This document shows positions 1 to 7,452 of a DNA stretch of 16,018 nucleotides, in pieces. The DNA comes from Firmicutes bacterium HGW-Firmicutes-10 (GTDB lineage Bacteria; Bacillota_I; Bacilli_A; Erysipelotrichales; Erysipelotrichaceae), in contig PHAF01000025.1 of assembly GCA_002841605.1 (NCBI GenBank), positions 1 to 16,018 on the forward strand, read 5' to 3'. The translations under genes were made by a program, and so were the position numbers. How positions within the stretch are numbered: position 1 is the first letter of the stretch; each line of letters opens with the position of its first letter. Below the pieces are notes generated by a model. The model saw nothing but the letters and a program-made list of their open reading frames with translations. It was not told the origin of the DNA and did not search any database.

Positions 1-669
1 ATCCGGATGTATCTCCACAAAATCCTCCATCTGAGCTGCTTTAAATTTCATGGTCTCAAGATTTCCGGTTTTTATGAATTGAGAAATCCCTTCTATAAAG
101 TAATAAAACCCCTTTGCCCCGGCATCGACGACATCGTTGTCTAATAAAACCTTCAATTTATACTTGGTTTGTTCAACTACTTTCTTCGCACCGATCAATG
201 AACTTTCAAACACATGCTCAAATTCCCCTGAAATATTATCTTTAAGTTGGTTCGACCATTCTTTCATGACTGTCAGAATCGTTCCTTCTTTCGGAGATGT
301 AACCGCTTCATAAGCATACTTGACCGCACTTTGTGTTGCCAATACAAACTCCTCTTGCGTAATGGTTTCTTTATCTCCGATTTCAATTGCCAAACCATTC
401 AGATATTGGGCAAAAATCATCCCTGAGTTTCCATAAGCACTTTCCAGTGCCACTTTGGCAATGGAGTCCATGGTCAGTTTAGCACTGGCATTCTTTTTGG
501 CGTTACCTAAAATATTCTTCATGGTTAGTGCAAGATTTGTCCCGGTGTCACCATCCGCAACCGGGAAGACATTGATTCTATTTAGATTGTGCTCATTAAC
601 GATCAAGTTTTGAGCTCCGGAAGCCACAAAATCATAAAGTCTGTGCCCGTCGATAGTATATTTTGTCAT
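1..669 (-). CDS. DAK2-domain protein, N-terminal part (cut by window edge)
   Basis: The visible 223 codons read MTKYTIDGHRLYDFVASGAQ at the N-terminus and contain the motif NVFPVADGDTGTNL near residues 33-46, the nucleotide/metal-binding signature of DhaL/DAK2 kinase domains as in FakA (YloV) and DegV-DAK2 fusions. A second family-typical stretch (SAYGNSGMIFAQYLNG) follows around residue 80, and DNDVVDAGAKGFYYFIEG near residue 195 matches the end of the DAK2 domain. The family activates fatty acids or phosphorylates small substrates in the cytoplasm. The domain starts at the extreme N-terminus, so the missing C-terminal part decides between a FakA-like protein and a DAK2-DegV fusion. The start ATG at 669 has an AGAAGGGG ribosome site and its own promoter just upstream. 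Confidence 0.85.
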   Translation of the reverse strand, partial: MTKYTIDGHRLYDFVASGAQNLIVNEHNLNRINVFPVADGDTGTNLALTMKNILGNAKKNASAKLTMDSIAKVALESAYGNSGMIFAQYLNGLAIEIGDKETITQEEFVLATQSAVKYAYEAVTSPKEGTILTVMKEWSNQLKDNISGEFEHVFESSLIGAKKVVEQTKYKLKVLLDNDVVDAGAKGFYYFIEGISQFIKTGNLETMKFKAAQMEDFVEIHPD

Positions 670-695
670 AGTATTTAGTACCCCTTCTTTTAGGT

Positions 696-724
696 ATTGT
701 ACGTTTGAAAGAATGACCCGTCAA
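696..724 (-). promoter_or_regulatory. Sigma-A promoter of the DAK2-domain gene
   Basis: On the minus strand, TTGACG (719-724) and TACAAT (696-701) are separated by exactly 17 bases. Each differs from the consensus at one position. The site lies about 30 bases upstream of the DAK2 gene start, downstream of the glycoside hydrolase stop, so the gene can be transcribed on its own. Confidence 0.75.
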
Positions 725-766
725 TTATTATGAACTATTATCATTAAGAAACTTAACATTTCGTTA

Positions 767-3139
767 TTAGCTTTTTATGATATGGATTTTCTTCTCGATT
801 TTCTCAAATCCCGGCGATTCGATCACGATGGTTGCCTCTCCCGATTTGCCGTTTGTGCGAATATAAAATACTGCGTTTCCACCGGTAAGACTGATGAGCG
901 AAGGACCGATAAGTTTTGCTTGACCACTGATCGAAACCGAAATCGCACTTTGGAAATAGACAAGTTTTTGATCATTCTGGTCGGTAACTTCACATGTCAC
1001 CGCCATAACATCATAGGTATCTGTTTCGTAAAGTGCTTCACGATCGAAGTTCACACTGAATTTTTTGTGGGACACTGCACTGCGTTTGCATTCGATGACT
1101 TCGTCTTTGCGTTTACCCACAAAAGTATAAGTCACACTCTCACTGCCCCAGTTTCCCACATACTGTAAATACATGGACGCTGCTTTTTCAAAGGTGAGTT
1201 TATCCAATGTCATCAGTTTTGCCATCAACAGCTTCTTGCTTAGTGGCATATTCAGTCCATAACGACTATAAGTGACTAAAACATCTTTGATCTGATCCGC
1301 AATCTTTTCAGAGTAACTCTCATTTTCTCTAATCTGATTCCCGAAGAAGTCTGTGATCACCAAAGGCTCATTGAAACCGTTGCTCTTAATTACTTCATAT
1401 TCACCCAGCAAAACATTATTTTTATAAAATGACACAGTATCACAGTTGGTAAAAACGACGACTTGACGCATGTTGGATGATGGGTAATCCCCCATGCTCA
1501 TTGACGAGTCGACATCTAGGTATATATTTTTCTGTTGTGACATATATGTTTTTGCGGCAGTTTTGGGTTGTCTGTACATATCCAAAACACCATGATGGCA
1601 AATCTTATCACCGCTTCCAAAATCCTTATGGGTCTGATAATCATTCATACACCAGCCTATGACCGCATTGATTCGCGGATACTTCAGTGAATCAGAAATT
1701 ACTTTAGCGTGGCGTAATGCCTGTGAAGTTCTTAGAATCTGACTATCAAAACTCTTGACCGGATACATATGTCCGTTGTGCTCTGAAATGATATAAGGCG
1801 CATTTACATTTTTACATATCTTATCCGGATCTTCACATCCGGCATTGTCTCCACTATGTGAGAAGTCATTGTATGAATAAACATCCTCAAGCAGCTCACT
1901 TCCCTTAAAGTTGCGTACGCCACTGGTCGGTCGGGAAGGATCCAGTGTCTTTGCAATCTGATTTGATTTTGTATAAAAGTCGGTATGATCCGCAGACTCA
2001 TTGATGCGAACCCCCCACAAAATGATGCTTGGATGATTGCGATACTGTACGATCATTTCCTCGAGCATAGATAGCGCATTTTCTTGCCATTGCTGATCAC
2101 CAATGTGCTGCCATCCGGGCAGTTCTGTAAAAACCAATAATCCCAACTCGTCACAAGCTTTGATAAAGTGTTTCGACTGAGGATAATGAGAAGTCCGGAC
2201 AATATTCACATGCAAAAGGTTTTTAAGTATTTCTGCATCTTTTCTTTGCAAACTTTCCACAGCCGCATATCCCATGTGAGGATAACTTTGGTGACGGTTT
2301 AGGCCAATCAGATTTCGCTTGATGCCATTCAAATAAAATCCACTGTTGGTAAACTCAAATGTCCGAAATCCAAATGTTTCCATCAAGACATCGGCCTCGA
2401 CATCATTTTTCATAAGTTTTAATTCAATATCGTACAGTTGGGGATCGTCTATGTCCCATAACTTTGGTTTCTCCACATCAAATTCCACAATATTTTGTGC
2501 ATCGATGATATTGCGGCTTAACTGTGCAACGATAAGTTCATTTTTCTTTAGCGTGATTTGTAAAAGAAAATCCTGGGGATTTGAACATATGATATCCACG
2601 GACAATGAAACGGTATGCGATTCTTTTGTCTTTTCTTTTGTTTGAACAAACAAGTGTTCCAGGTAATTCTTTCCGGTCAAGATCATTGTTACTTCACGAT
2701 AAATTCCGTGATATCCCAAATAATCGACCACATGTCCGAATGGTGGTATTTGAGGATTTTCACTTCCATCGACGACCACAACGATCCAATTGGTCGATTC
2801 CCATAAAATAGCTTCAGTAGCATCCGCTTCAAATGCCGTATAACCACCTAAATGCTCGCCAATCAGTTGTTGATTGACGTACACCTTGGCATGATGAGCA
2901 ATGGCACCAAATTGAAATATAACTCTGCGATTTCGCAGTGTCGTATCCAAAACAAAAGCCTTCCGATAGCACATCGGCTTAAATCCAATCGTCTGATCTA
3001 CGTAGGTCAGATGATCTAGTGATAGTTGATGTGGGATGGAAACCAATTCAAACCCAATATGATTTTCAATCAATAAATCCCTCGATTCATAGGAAGGTTT
3101 AAACTGCCAGTCAAAATTGAATGGTCGGGTTTGTCTCAT
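767..3139 (-). CDS. Glycoside hydrolase family 2 protein (beta-galactosidase-like)
   Basis: A 790-residue enzyme of the GH2 clan, which hydrolyses beta-linked galactosides, glucuronides or related sugars with retention. The order is an N-terminal sugar-binding jelly-roll (about 5-160), an Ig-like domain (165-265), a TIM barrel (268-560) and two C-terminal beta domains (roughly 565-790). The acid/base is E381 in LWGVRINES, and the likely nucleophile is E453 in IISEHNGH. NFLIGLNRHQ-type sequence near 278 and NIVRTSHYP near 314 are also family-typical. There is no signal peptide, so the enzyme is probably cytoplasmic. The frame can start at GTG 3148, but the GCGAG-type ribosome site sits about 10 bases before ATG 3139 and only 1 base before the GTG, so ATG is preferred. 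No sugar transporter adjoins it, and I see no convincing promoter of its own. The exact substrate cannot be read from sequence. Confidence 0.88.
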   Translation of the reverse strand: MRQTRPFNFDWQFKPSYESRDLLIENHIGFELVSIPHQLSLDHLTYVDQTIGFKPMCYRKAFVLDTTLRNRRVIFQFGAIAHHAKVYVNQQLIGEHLGGYTAFEADATEAILWESTNWIVVVVDGSENPQIPPFGHVVDYLGYHGIYREVTMILTGKNYLEHLFVQTKEKTKESHTVSLSVDIICSNPQDFLLQITLKKNELIVAQLSRNIIDAQNIVEFDVEKPKLWDIDDPQLYDIELKLMKNDVEADVLMETFGFRTFEFTNSGFYLNGIKRNLIGLNRHQSYPHMGYAAVESLQRKDAEILKNLLHVNIVRTSHYPQSKHFIKACDELGLLVFTELPGWQHIGDQQWQENALSMLEEMIVQYRNHPSIILWGVRINESADHTDFYTKSNQIAKTLDPSRPTSGVRNFKGSELLEDVYSYNDFSHSGDNAGCEDPDKICKNVNAPYIISEHNGHMYPVKSFDSQILRTSQALRHAKVISDSLKYPRINAVIGWCMNDYQTHKDFGSGDKICHHGVLDMYRQPKTAAKTYMSQQKNIYLDVDSSMSMGDYPSSNMRQVVVFTNCDTVSFYKNNVLLGEYEVIKSNGFNEPLVITDFFGNQIRENESYSEKIADQIKDVLVTYSRYGLNMPLSKKLLMAKLMTLDKLTFEKAASMYLQYVGNWGSESVTYTFVGKRKDEVIECKRSAVSHKKFSVNFDREALYETDTYDVMAVTCEVTDQNDQKLVYFQSAISVSISGQAKLIGPSLISLTGGNAVFYIRTNGKSGEATIVIESPGFEKIEKKIHIIKS

Positions 3140-3179
3140 ATTATTCACACTCGCTTTACATTATTTTATCATATCCAAT

Positions 3180-3204
3180 AAAAAAACGGAGATTAACTCC
3201 GTTT
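3180..3204 (-). terminator. Intrinsic terminator after the CapA-like gene
   Basis: On the minus strand an 8-bp stem (AAACGGAG / CTCCGTTT, 3184-3191 with 3197-3204) with a 5-base loop is followed by a run of seven T. It starts within the stop codon of the CapA-like gene and separates it from the glycoside hydrolase gene. Confidence 0.88.
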
Positions 3205-4318
3205 ACTCATCAAAGAATCCGCCAATACTGATCCGATCGGGTTGTAACCTAGTTATGATACTGACGTACTCAAGATATTTCGCATCACGATTAGGCAGAA
3301 GGGTTAGTGGTATCTTACTCATCGGATAAATAGTAAATTGTTTATAGGATGATGTGTAGTGATTATATAGTAAATCAGCTTTGACATTTTCCAAACGATA
3401 ATATATTTTTTCGGATGTAACGATTTTGACCATTTCTACGCTTGCAATCATTTCAATTAAACGGGGTTCACCGATTTGTGCAGAAACAAAATTTCCTAAT
3501 GAGTAGATAACCAGTGTATCGCCGATGAAATCAATGGGTTGAATGACGTGAGGATGATGGCCGATAATTATGTCAGCACCTTGTTGTGCAACGAAGGTTG
3601 CCATCTGTTTGTGCCTGGTCTGAGGGGTATGACTATATTCCTGCCCGAAGTGTAAGGAAACGATCATAAAATCAACAATGTCACGATATCTTTCCATATC
3701 TTTTTTAATCAACGCTTCATCATAAACATCAATGATATATTTCTGATTTTCTGGAACACTTATTCCATTGGTACTATATGTATATGCCAGAAAGGCATAT
3801 GTAATTCCATTAATTTCGTGGACACGAAGCAAATCTCGGTCTTCTTGACTTCCCCAACTGCCTGCAGTGTTAACCGGTTGATTTTTCCAGAAATTGTAGG
3901 AGTTTAATGCTCCCCGGACTCCTTTGTCCATGGTGTGATTATTTGCAAGGCTAACCAAGTTAAACCCCATTTCAACCATCTGCTCACCAAAGTCAGAAGG
4001 TGAGTTGAATCTCGGATAATTGCTGTATCCAAGTTCTTTTCCTCCAAATACCGTTTCCTGGTTGTAAAAAGCCAGATCATAGTTTCTTACGATTGGAGCA
4101 ATGTAGCGCAATGAAGGTCGAAAGTCGTAACTTCCATCCGCTTTACGCCCGTCATTAACATAGGCCAAGTGCAAAAGAGCATCTCCAACCATCATCAGCG
4201 ATGCCCGATACTCAATGGAAACGGGCGGCTGATATGGAAATTCATAGGGATACTCTATTTGCGGTTTGGTTGTACAAGCCGATAAAATCAGAATGAGGAT
4301 GAAAACTATTTTTCTCAT
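3203..4318 (-). CDS. CapA-family metallophosphatase lipoprotein
   Basis: A 371-residue protein of the CapA/PGA_cap family, a calcineurin-like metallophosphatase fold. Its N-terminus is a lipoprotein signal with lipobox LSAC (Cys15), so it is probably anchored on the outer face of the membrane. Metal-site motifs are visible: VGDALLH near 44, YNQETV near 85 (NxE variant), SLANNHTMD at 123-131, and the late block VSLHFGQEY plus GHHPHVIQ, followed by YSLGNF. The name CapA comes from poly-gamma-glutamate synthesis, but no capBC gene is present here, so that role should not be assumed; many homologues act on unknown envelope substrates. It lies 33 bases after the hydrolase gene, with a terminator in between and an AGGT ribosome site before ATG 4318. 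Read-through from the ftsEX operon is plausible. Confidence 0.87.
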   Translation of the reverse strand: MRKIVFILILILSACTTKPQIEYPYEFPYQPPVSIEYRASLMMVGDALLHLAYVNDGRKADGSYDFRPSLRYIAPIVRNYDLAFYNQETVFGGKELGYSNYPRFNSPSDFGEQMVEMGFNLVSLANNHTMDKGVRGALNSYNFWKNQPVNTAGSWGSQEDRDLLRVHEINGITYAFLAYTYSTNGISVPENQKYIIDVYDEALIKKDMERYRDIVDFMIVSLHFGQEYSHTPQTRHKQMATFVAQQGADIIIGHHPHVIQPIDFIGDTLVIYSLGNFVSAQIGEPRLIEMIASVEMVKIVTSEKIYYRLENVKADLLYNHYTSSYKQFTIYPMSKIPLTLLPNRDAKYLEYVSIITRLQPDRISIGGFFDE

Positions 4319-4327
4319 ATATTACCT

Positions 4328-4353
4328 GAAAAGAAAAGCGGTTTCCCGCTTTT
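4328..4353 (-). terminator. Likely intrinsic terminator after the M23 hydrolase gene
   Basis: On the minus strand AAAAGCGG / CCGCTTTT (4346-4353 with 4334-4341) forms an 8-bp stem with a 4-base loop. The following tract TTTTCTTTTC is interrupted, so termination may be partial and let some transcripts reach the CapA-like gene. Confidence 0.7.
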
Positions 4354-5761
4354 AGTAACTCTTACCTGTCTCAACGTTAAAGACGTTAAGCGGATTTAAT
4401 CGGCATGGAGGTCTGTTCCCGTTGACTTCGCAACGACGATTCCATCCTGTCGTTCCCCAACCGGCACCAAATGATAAATCACCATTCCAGCGACTGGCAT
4501 AGTAATCCATGGAATTGTTGCCGACATAGACGACTTCGATGTGCAAATGAGGACCCGATGAGTTTCCGGAGGAACCGATACGGCCAATCGTCTCTCCTTG
4601 TTTAACTAGAGTACCCATCGGGCGTGTTGAATCTTTTTGCAAATGGAAGTTGATGATCCAATAAGTTTTATTGTTTACCGAAACAAGTGTATACGTCTGA
4701 TTGCCACCCATGCTAACTCCCGGGCGTCCGCAGGTACTACCTAAAAACCCGTAAGTTGGACAATTGTCTGCACTGTACATGATGATTCCGTTACCTACTG
4801 CGCGAATCGGTGTTCCGACCGGAGCAGCAAAATCAACACCAAAGTGTCTGCCTCCACCAAAGGAAGCCGGATAATACCATGCCCCTGCTGAGATGCGATA
4901 ACCTGTAGCTACCGGGCGCAAGAAGCCGTTTGAAGTTGCAACTGCATTCAATGCTGCAGAAACTTTCTTTAGTTTGTCCTGAACTTCTTGCAAATCAGAA
5001 ATGAGTTCTGCTTCCAGAGCCATTAAATCCGATTCCTGTTTCTTATACTCAATGATGATTTTCTCAACTTCCTCTTTGAGTTGAGCCATCGTTTCTTGAT
5101 TAGTTTCAAGGTTTACACGATTATCGATTAAAACCGTTTTCTGACGTTCTAATTCGACCTTATCATTTTTTATACGTTCAATTTCAATCTGGAGTTCTTT
5201 GATTTGCTCTTTGTCATAATTTGTCGTATCTTGAATGCCTTCGATCCTTCGAATCAAATCAGAAAAACTCTTTGCATTCATAATAAACTCAATATATCCA
5301 TTAACCGAAAGGAATCCTTGCATGACCACCAAGCGATCACGAATTCCCAAATCGATTGCCTCTGCATTATCTTCACGAACTACGATTTGATATTCCAACG
5401 TACTAATATTGCCTTCCAGATAATAAATCGAATCGGTCAACACGCGTATCTGACGATCCAATTCAACGATGGTCGCTTCATACTCGCTCACCTTCTGCGC
5501 ATATGCTACGATATTCCCTTTTAAATTCTTCAGGTCATTTTGTAGCTTAGCCAAATCAGACTTAGCATCTTTAGCCTTTTGGTTGATATACTCTTGGTAC
5601 TGTTGGCAAACAGTGTAATTTTCTCTTGAAATCGTACCAAAACAGAGCTTCTCATAGTAATCCTCATTTTTGCTGAAGTCTATGGCCGAAGTAGTTATTG
5701 CTGTCGCAAAGATCAACAATACCATCGGAACTACTAATAATGATTTTAAATATTTCTTCAT
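4352..5761 (-). CDS. Secreted coiled-coil M23 (LytM) peptidoglycan hydrolase, FtsEX partner
   Basis: A 469-residue secreted protein. A signal peptide (MKKYLKSLLVVPMVLLIFA, processing near residue 27) precedes a long heptad-rich coiled coil (about 50-275) and a C-terminal M23 peptidase domain (about 290-425). Zinc ligands are visible as H306/D310 in HFGVD and H405/H407 in GPHLHIE, with H373 in NFHLQ as a further catalytic histidine, so the domain appears active rather than degenerate. The architecture matches EnvC/PcsB-type partners of FtsEX: the coiled coil binds the FtsX outer loop and gates the hydrolase. Adjacency to ftsEX supports this. The start at ATG 5761 overlaps the ftsX stop as ATGA and has AGGTGG 5 bases upstream; the longer GTG frame (5770) would place that site inside the gene. 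The C-terminal tail carries two cysteines. Confidence 0.88.
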   Translation of the reverse strand: MKKYLKSLLVVPMVLLIFATAITTSAIDFSKNEDYYEKLCFGTISRENYTVCQQYQEYINQKAKDAKSDLAKLQNDLKNLKGNIVAYAQKVSEYEATIVELDRQIRVLTDSIYYLEGNISTLEYQIVVREDNAEAIDLGIRDRLVVMQGFLSVNGYIEFIMNAKSFSDLIRRIEGIQDTTNYDKEQIKELQIEIERIKNDKVELERQKTVLIDNRVNLETNQETMAQLKEEVEKIIIEYKKQESDLMALEAELISDLQEVQDKLKKVSAALNAVATSNGFLRPVATGYRISAGAWYYPASFGGGRHFGVDFAAPVGTPIRAVGNGIIMYSADNCPTYGFLGSTCGRPGVSMGGNQTYTLVSVNNKTYWIINFHLQKDSTRPMGTLVKQGETIGRIGSSGNSSGPHLHIEVVYVGNNSMDYYASRWNGDLSFGAGWGTTGWNRRCEVNGNRPPCRLNPLNVFNVETGKSY

Positions 5762-6654
5762 CGTTGCCACCTCAAATATCGGGTCACCGATACAAAGCTG
5801 CCAATCAGTCCCACAACGACTGCAATACCTGCCAAGATACCGGCTGTATAGTATACCAGCGGATAAGGAGATTGGAGCACAAACATCTGAGCCAGAAAAA
5901 CGCCTCCCAATGCTTCATATAAATAAATATATCCCACCGTAGCTACAAGTATTGGTAAAATGGAACCCATCAAACCAATAAGTATTCCTTCAATTACAAA
6001 AGGCATTCGGATAAATCCGTTCTTCGCACCGACAGTACGCATGATTGCTATTTCCTTTATTCTTGATGAAATCGATAACTTTATGGTGTTTGAAATCAAA
6101 AATACAGCGACGATACTTAATCCTATAACTAAAATATAGCCAACTGTTCGAATATAATCAAGCATTTTCATTAATTGAATCGTCCCCGTTCCACCATAGG
6201 ATACTTTTTCAATACCGATGATGTAACTGATTCTCTGAGAAATCGCAGCTATGTTTGAACCTTCCTTGGTCTTAACCAAATATGCGGCACGCAATGGATT
6301 CCCCACTCCGCGATAAGATTCAAAAATTTTGCCGTCTTCCCCGTAGGTAGCAATCAACTTATCCAACTCATCATCCTTTGATGAATATTCAACATCAAGA
6401 ACGCCTTCAATTTCCGAAATTTGTGTGTATATAAGACCAAGCGGTTCTTCACTGTTAAAATTGTCATAAATCTTTACATGTATTTGTACGCTTTCCTCAA
6501 CTGAGAAAGTGATTTGTTCAATATTGATACTCATAATAATGAAGATACCGACAAACAATAATGCATAGGCAACTGCGGACGCACTGGATACCGTCATCGC
6601 ACCGTGACGAATCAAGCCCATAAAGGCTTCTCTAAAGTGACGTATCAGGTTCAT
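5758..6654 (-). CDS. ftsX: FtsX, cell-division ABC-type membrane subunit
   Basis: A 298-residue four-helix membrane protein of the FtsX/MacB-like family. Helix 1 spans about residues 20-42, a soluble extracellular domain runs from 43 to about 168, and helices 2-4 lie near 172-195, 220-245 and 262-290. The cytoplasmic segment SSRIKEIAIMRTVGAKNGFIRMPFVIEG is the typical coupling region that docks on FtsE. FtsX carries no ATPase; it passes FtsE's conformational change to a cell-wall hydrolase outside. It begins 23 bases inside ftsE, with ribosome site AAGGAGGG 10 bases upstream, and ends in an ATGA overlap with the hydrolase gene, which indicates coupled translation and matched amounts of the three proteins. 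Confidence 0.93.
   Translation of the reverse strand: MNLIRHFREAFMGLIRHGAMTVSSASAVAYALLFVGIFIIMSINIEQITFSVEESVQIHVKIYDNFNSEEPLGLIYTQISEIEGVLDVEYSSKDDELDKLIATYGEDGKIFESYRGVGNPLRAAYLVKTKEGSNIAAISQRISYIIGIEKVSYGGTGTIQLMKMLDYIRTVGYILVIGLSIVAVFLISNTIKLSISSRIKEIAIMRTVGAKNGFIRMPFVIEGILIGLMGSILPILVATVGYIYLYEALGGVFLAQMFVLQSPYPLVYYTAGILAGIAVVVGLIGSFVSVTRYLRWQR
5767..5772 (-). promoter_or_regulatory. Ribosome site fixing the M23 hydrolase start
   Basis: AGGTGG on the minus strand lies 5 bases before ATG 5761. It overlaps the alternative upstream GTG start, which argues against that longer frame. Confidence 0.65.
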
Positions 6655-7336
6655 TTTTTATGTACCCTCCTTCCGCCAAATCAGCTACGATGTGTCCATC
6701 ATGCAACAAAACGGTACGCTTTTTGAACTGATTGACCAATGTTATATCATGAGTGACCATAACTATGGTCGCACCTTCTTCACGATTGATCTTCTCAAGA
6801 AGCAACATGATTCCCGTTGACATATCGGGGTCAAGATTGCCGGTCGGTTCATCGCAAATCAACAGTTTGGGTTGATTAGCAATCGCCCTGGCAATCGCGG
6901 TGCGTTGCAATTGACCGCCAGATAACTCCGCCGGATAACTTTTCATTTTATCGGATAGTCCTACTAAGTGAAGTACTTCCCGAACGCGTTGGCGGGCTTT
7001 TGCTTTCGGCGTACCGATTGCTTCCAATGCGAAATATACATTCTCAAAGACCGTTTTTCTTTCAAGCAACTTATAATCTTGAAATACAACGCCTATATTA
7101 CGTCGATACATCGGTACCTTTGAGTGACGTAACTTGCCTATATTGATCCCAACGACTTCTACAAGACCGTTGGTCGGAATCTCTTCTCCATCCAGTAACT
7201 TAATAAGCGTGGATTTGCCTGAACCTGTTGGTCCGATAATATACACAAACTCACCTTGTTCGATGGTGAGGTTTATATTGTACAGAGCATTGACTCCATT
7301 CTTATACGTTTTACTGACATTTCTCATCAAAAGCAT
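6632..7336 (-). CDS. ftsE: FtsE, cell-division ABC-type ATPase
   Basis: A 234-residue cytoplasmic ATPase that pairs with FtsX. Walker A is GPTGSGKST (35-43), the Q-loop lies in VVFQDYKLL, the signature is LSGGQLQR, Walker B is LLICDEPTGNLD and the switch histidine is in MVTHD. Length and the DEPTGNLDP run fit FtsE well. The open frame extends up to ATG 7360, but the ribosome site GGGAGT (7343-7348) lies inside that extension, 6 bases before ATG 7336, and the probable -10 element overlaps ATG 7360. The real start is therefore most likely 7336. The last 23 bases overlap ftsX. Confidence 0.93.
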   Translation of the reverse strand: MLLMRNVSKTYKNGVNALYNINLTIEQGEFVYIIGPTGSGKSTLIKLLDGEEIPTNGLVEVVGINIGKLRHSKVPMYRRNIGVVFQDYKLLERKTVFENVYFALEAIGTPKAKARQRVREVLHLVGLSDKMKSYPAELSGGQLQRTAIARAIANQPKLLICDEPTGNLDPDMSTGIMLLLEKINREEGATIVMVTHDITLVNQFKKRTVLLHDGHIVADLAEGGYIKNEPDTSL

Positions 7337-7342
7337 GAAATC

Positions 7343-7348
7343 ACTCCC
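7343..7348 (-). promoter_or_regulatory. Ribosome site fixing the ftsE start
   Basis: GGGAGT on the minus strand lies 6 bases before ATG 7336. It would be internal to the gene if ATG 7360 were used, so it decides for the shorter FtsE. Confidence 0.7.
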
Positions 7349-7358
7349 GTTCTTTGTC

Positions 7359-7387
7359 ATTTTAACACAATATATGTGAATTGTTGA
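7359..7387 (-). promoter_or_regulatory. Probable ftsE promoter
   Basis: On the minus strand TCAACA (7382-7387) and TAAAAT (7359-7364) are 17 bases apart. The -35 matches the consensus at four of six positions and the -10 at five. The implied transcript start falls downstream of ATG 7360, consistent with translation starting at 7336. The element is moderate in strength, so an activator is possible. Confidence 0.5.
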
Positions 7388-7396
7388 TGAAAGTTA

Positions 7397-7445
7397 TTGT
7401 CAATTCGTGACAAGGATGTCAATGCATGACATAAATTCAATGACA
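7397..7445. promoter_or_regulatory. Cluster of TGTCA/TGACA dyads upstream of ftsE
   Basis: Two perfect dyads lie back to back: TTGTCA-N5-TGACAA (7397-7413) and ATGTCA-N5-TGACAT (7416-7432). A further TGACA half-site follows at 7441-7445. They begin 10 bases upstream of the probable ftsE -35 element, where a transcription factor would bind. There is no T-run on either strand, so they are poor terminators. Which factor binds is unknown. Confidence 0.5.
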
Positions 7446-7452
7446 CTTGTAT

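Noticed and set aside
744..756. Hairpin TTAAG-AAA-CTTAA considered as the terminator of the glycoside hydrolase gene
   Set aside because: The stem is only five AT-rich pairs and is not followed by a T-run on the minus strand.
782..1168. Plus-strand open frame of 128 codons opposite the glycoside hydrolase
   Set aside because: It is antisense to well-supported GH2 coding sequence, has no ribosome site and resembles no protein family.
3149..3179. TATGAT or TAAAAT upstream of the glycoside hydrolase considered as its promoter
   Set aside because: Neither has a reasonable -35 element at 16-18 bases; the candidate region falls in the preceding terminator.
7397..7432. Dyads before ftsE considered as the terminator of the YitT-family gene
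   Set aside because: Stems are only 6 bp with no T-run on either strand.
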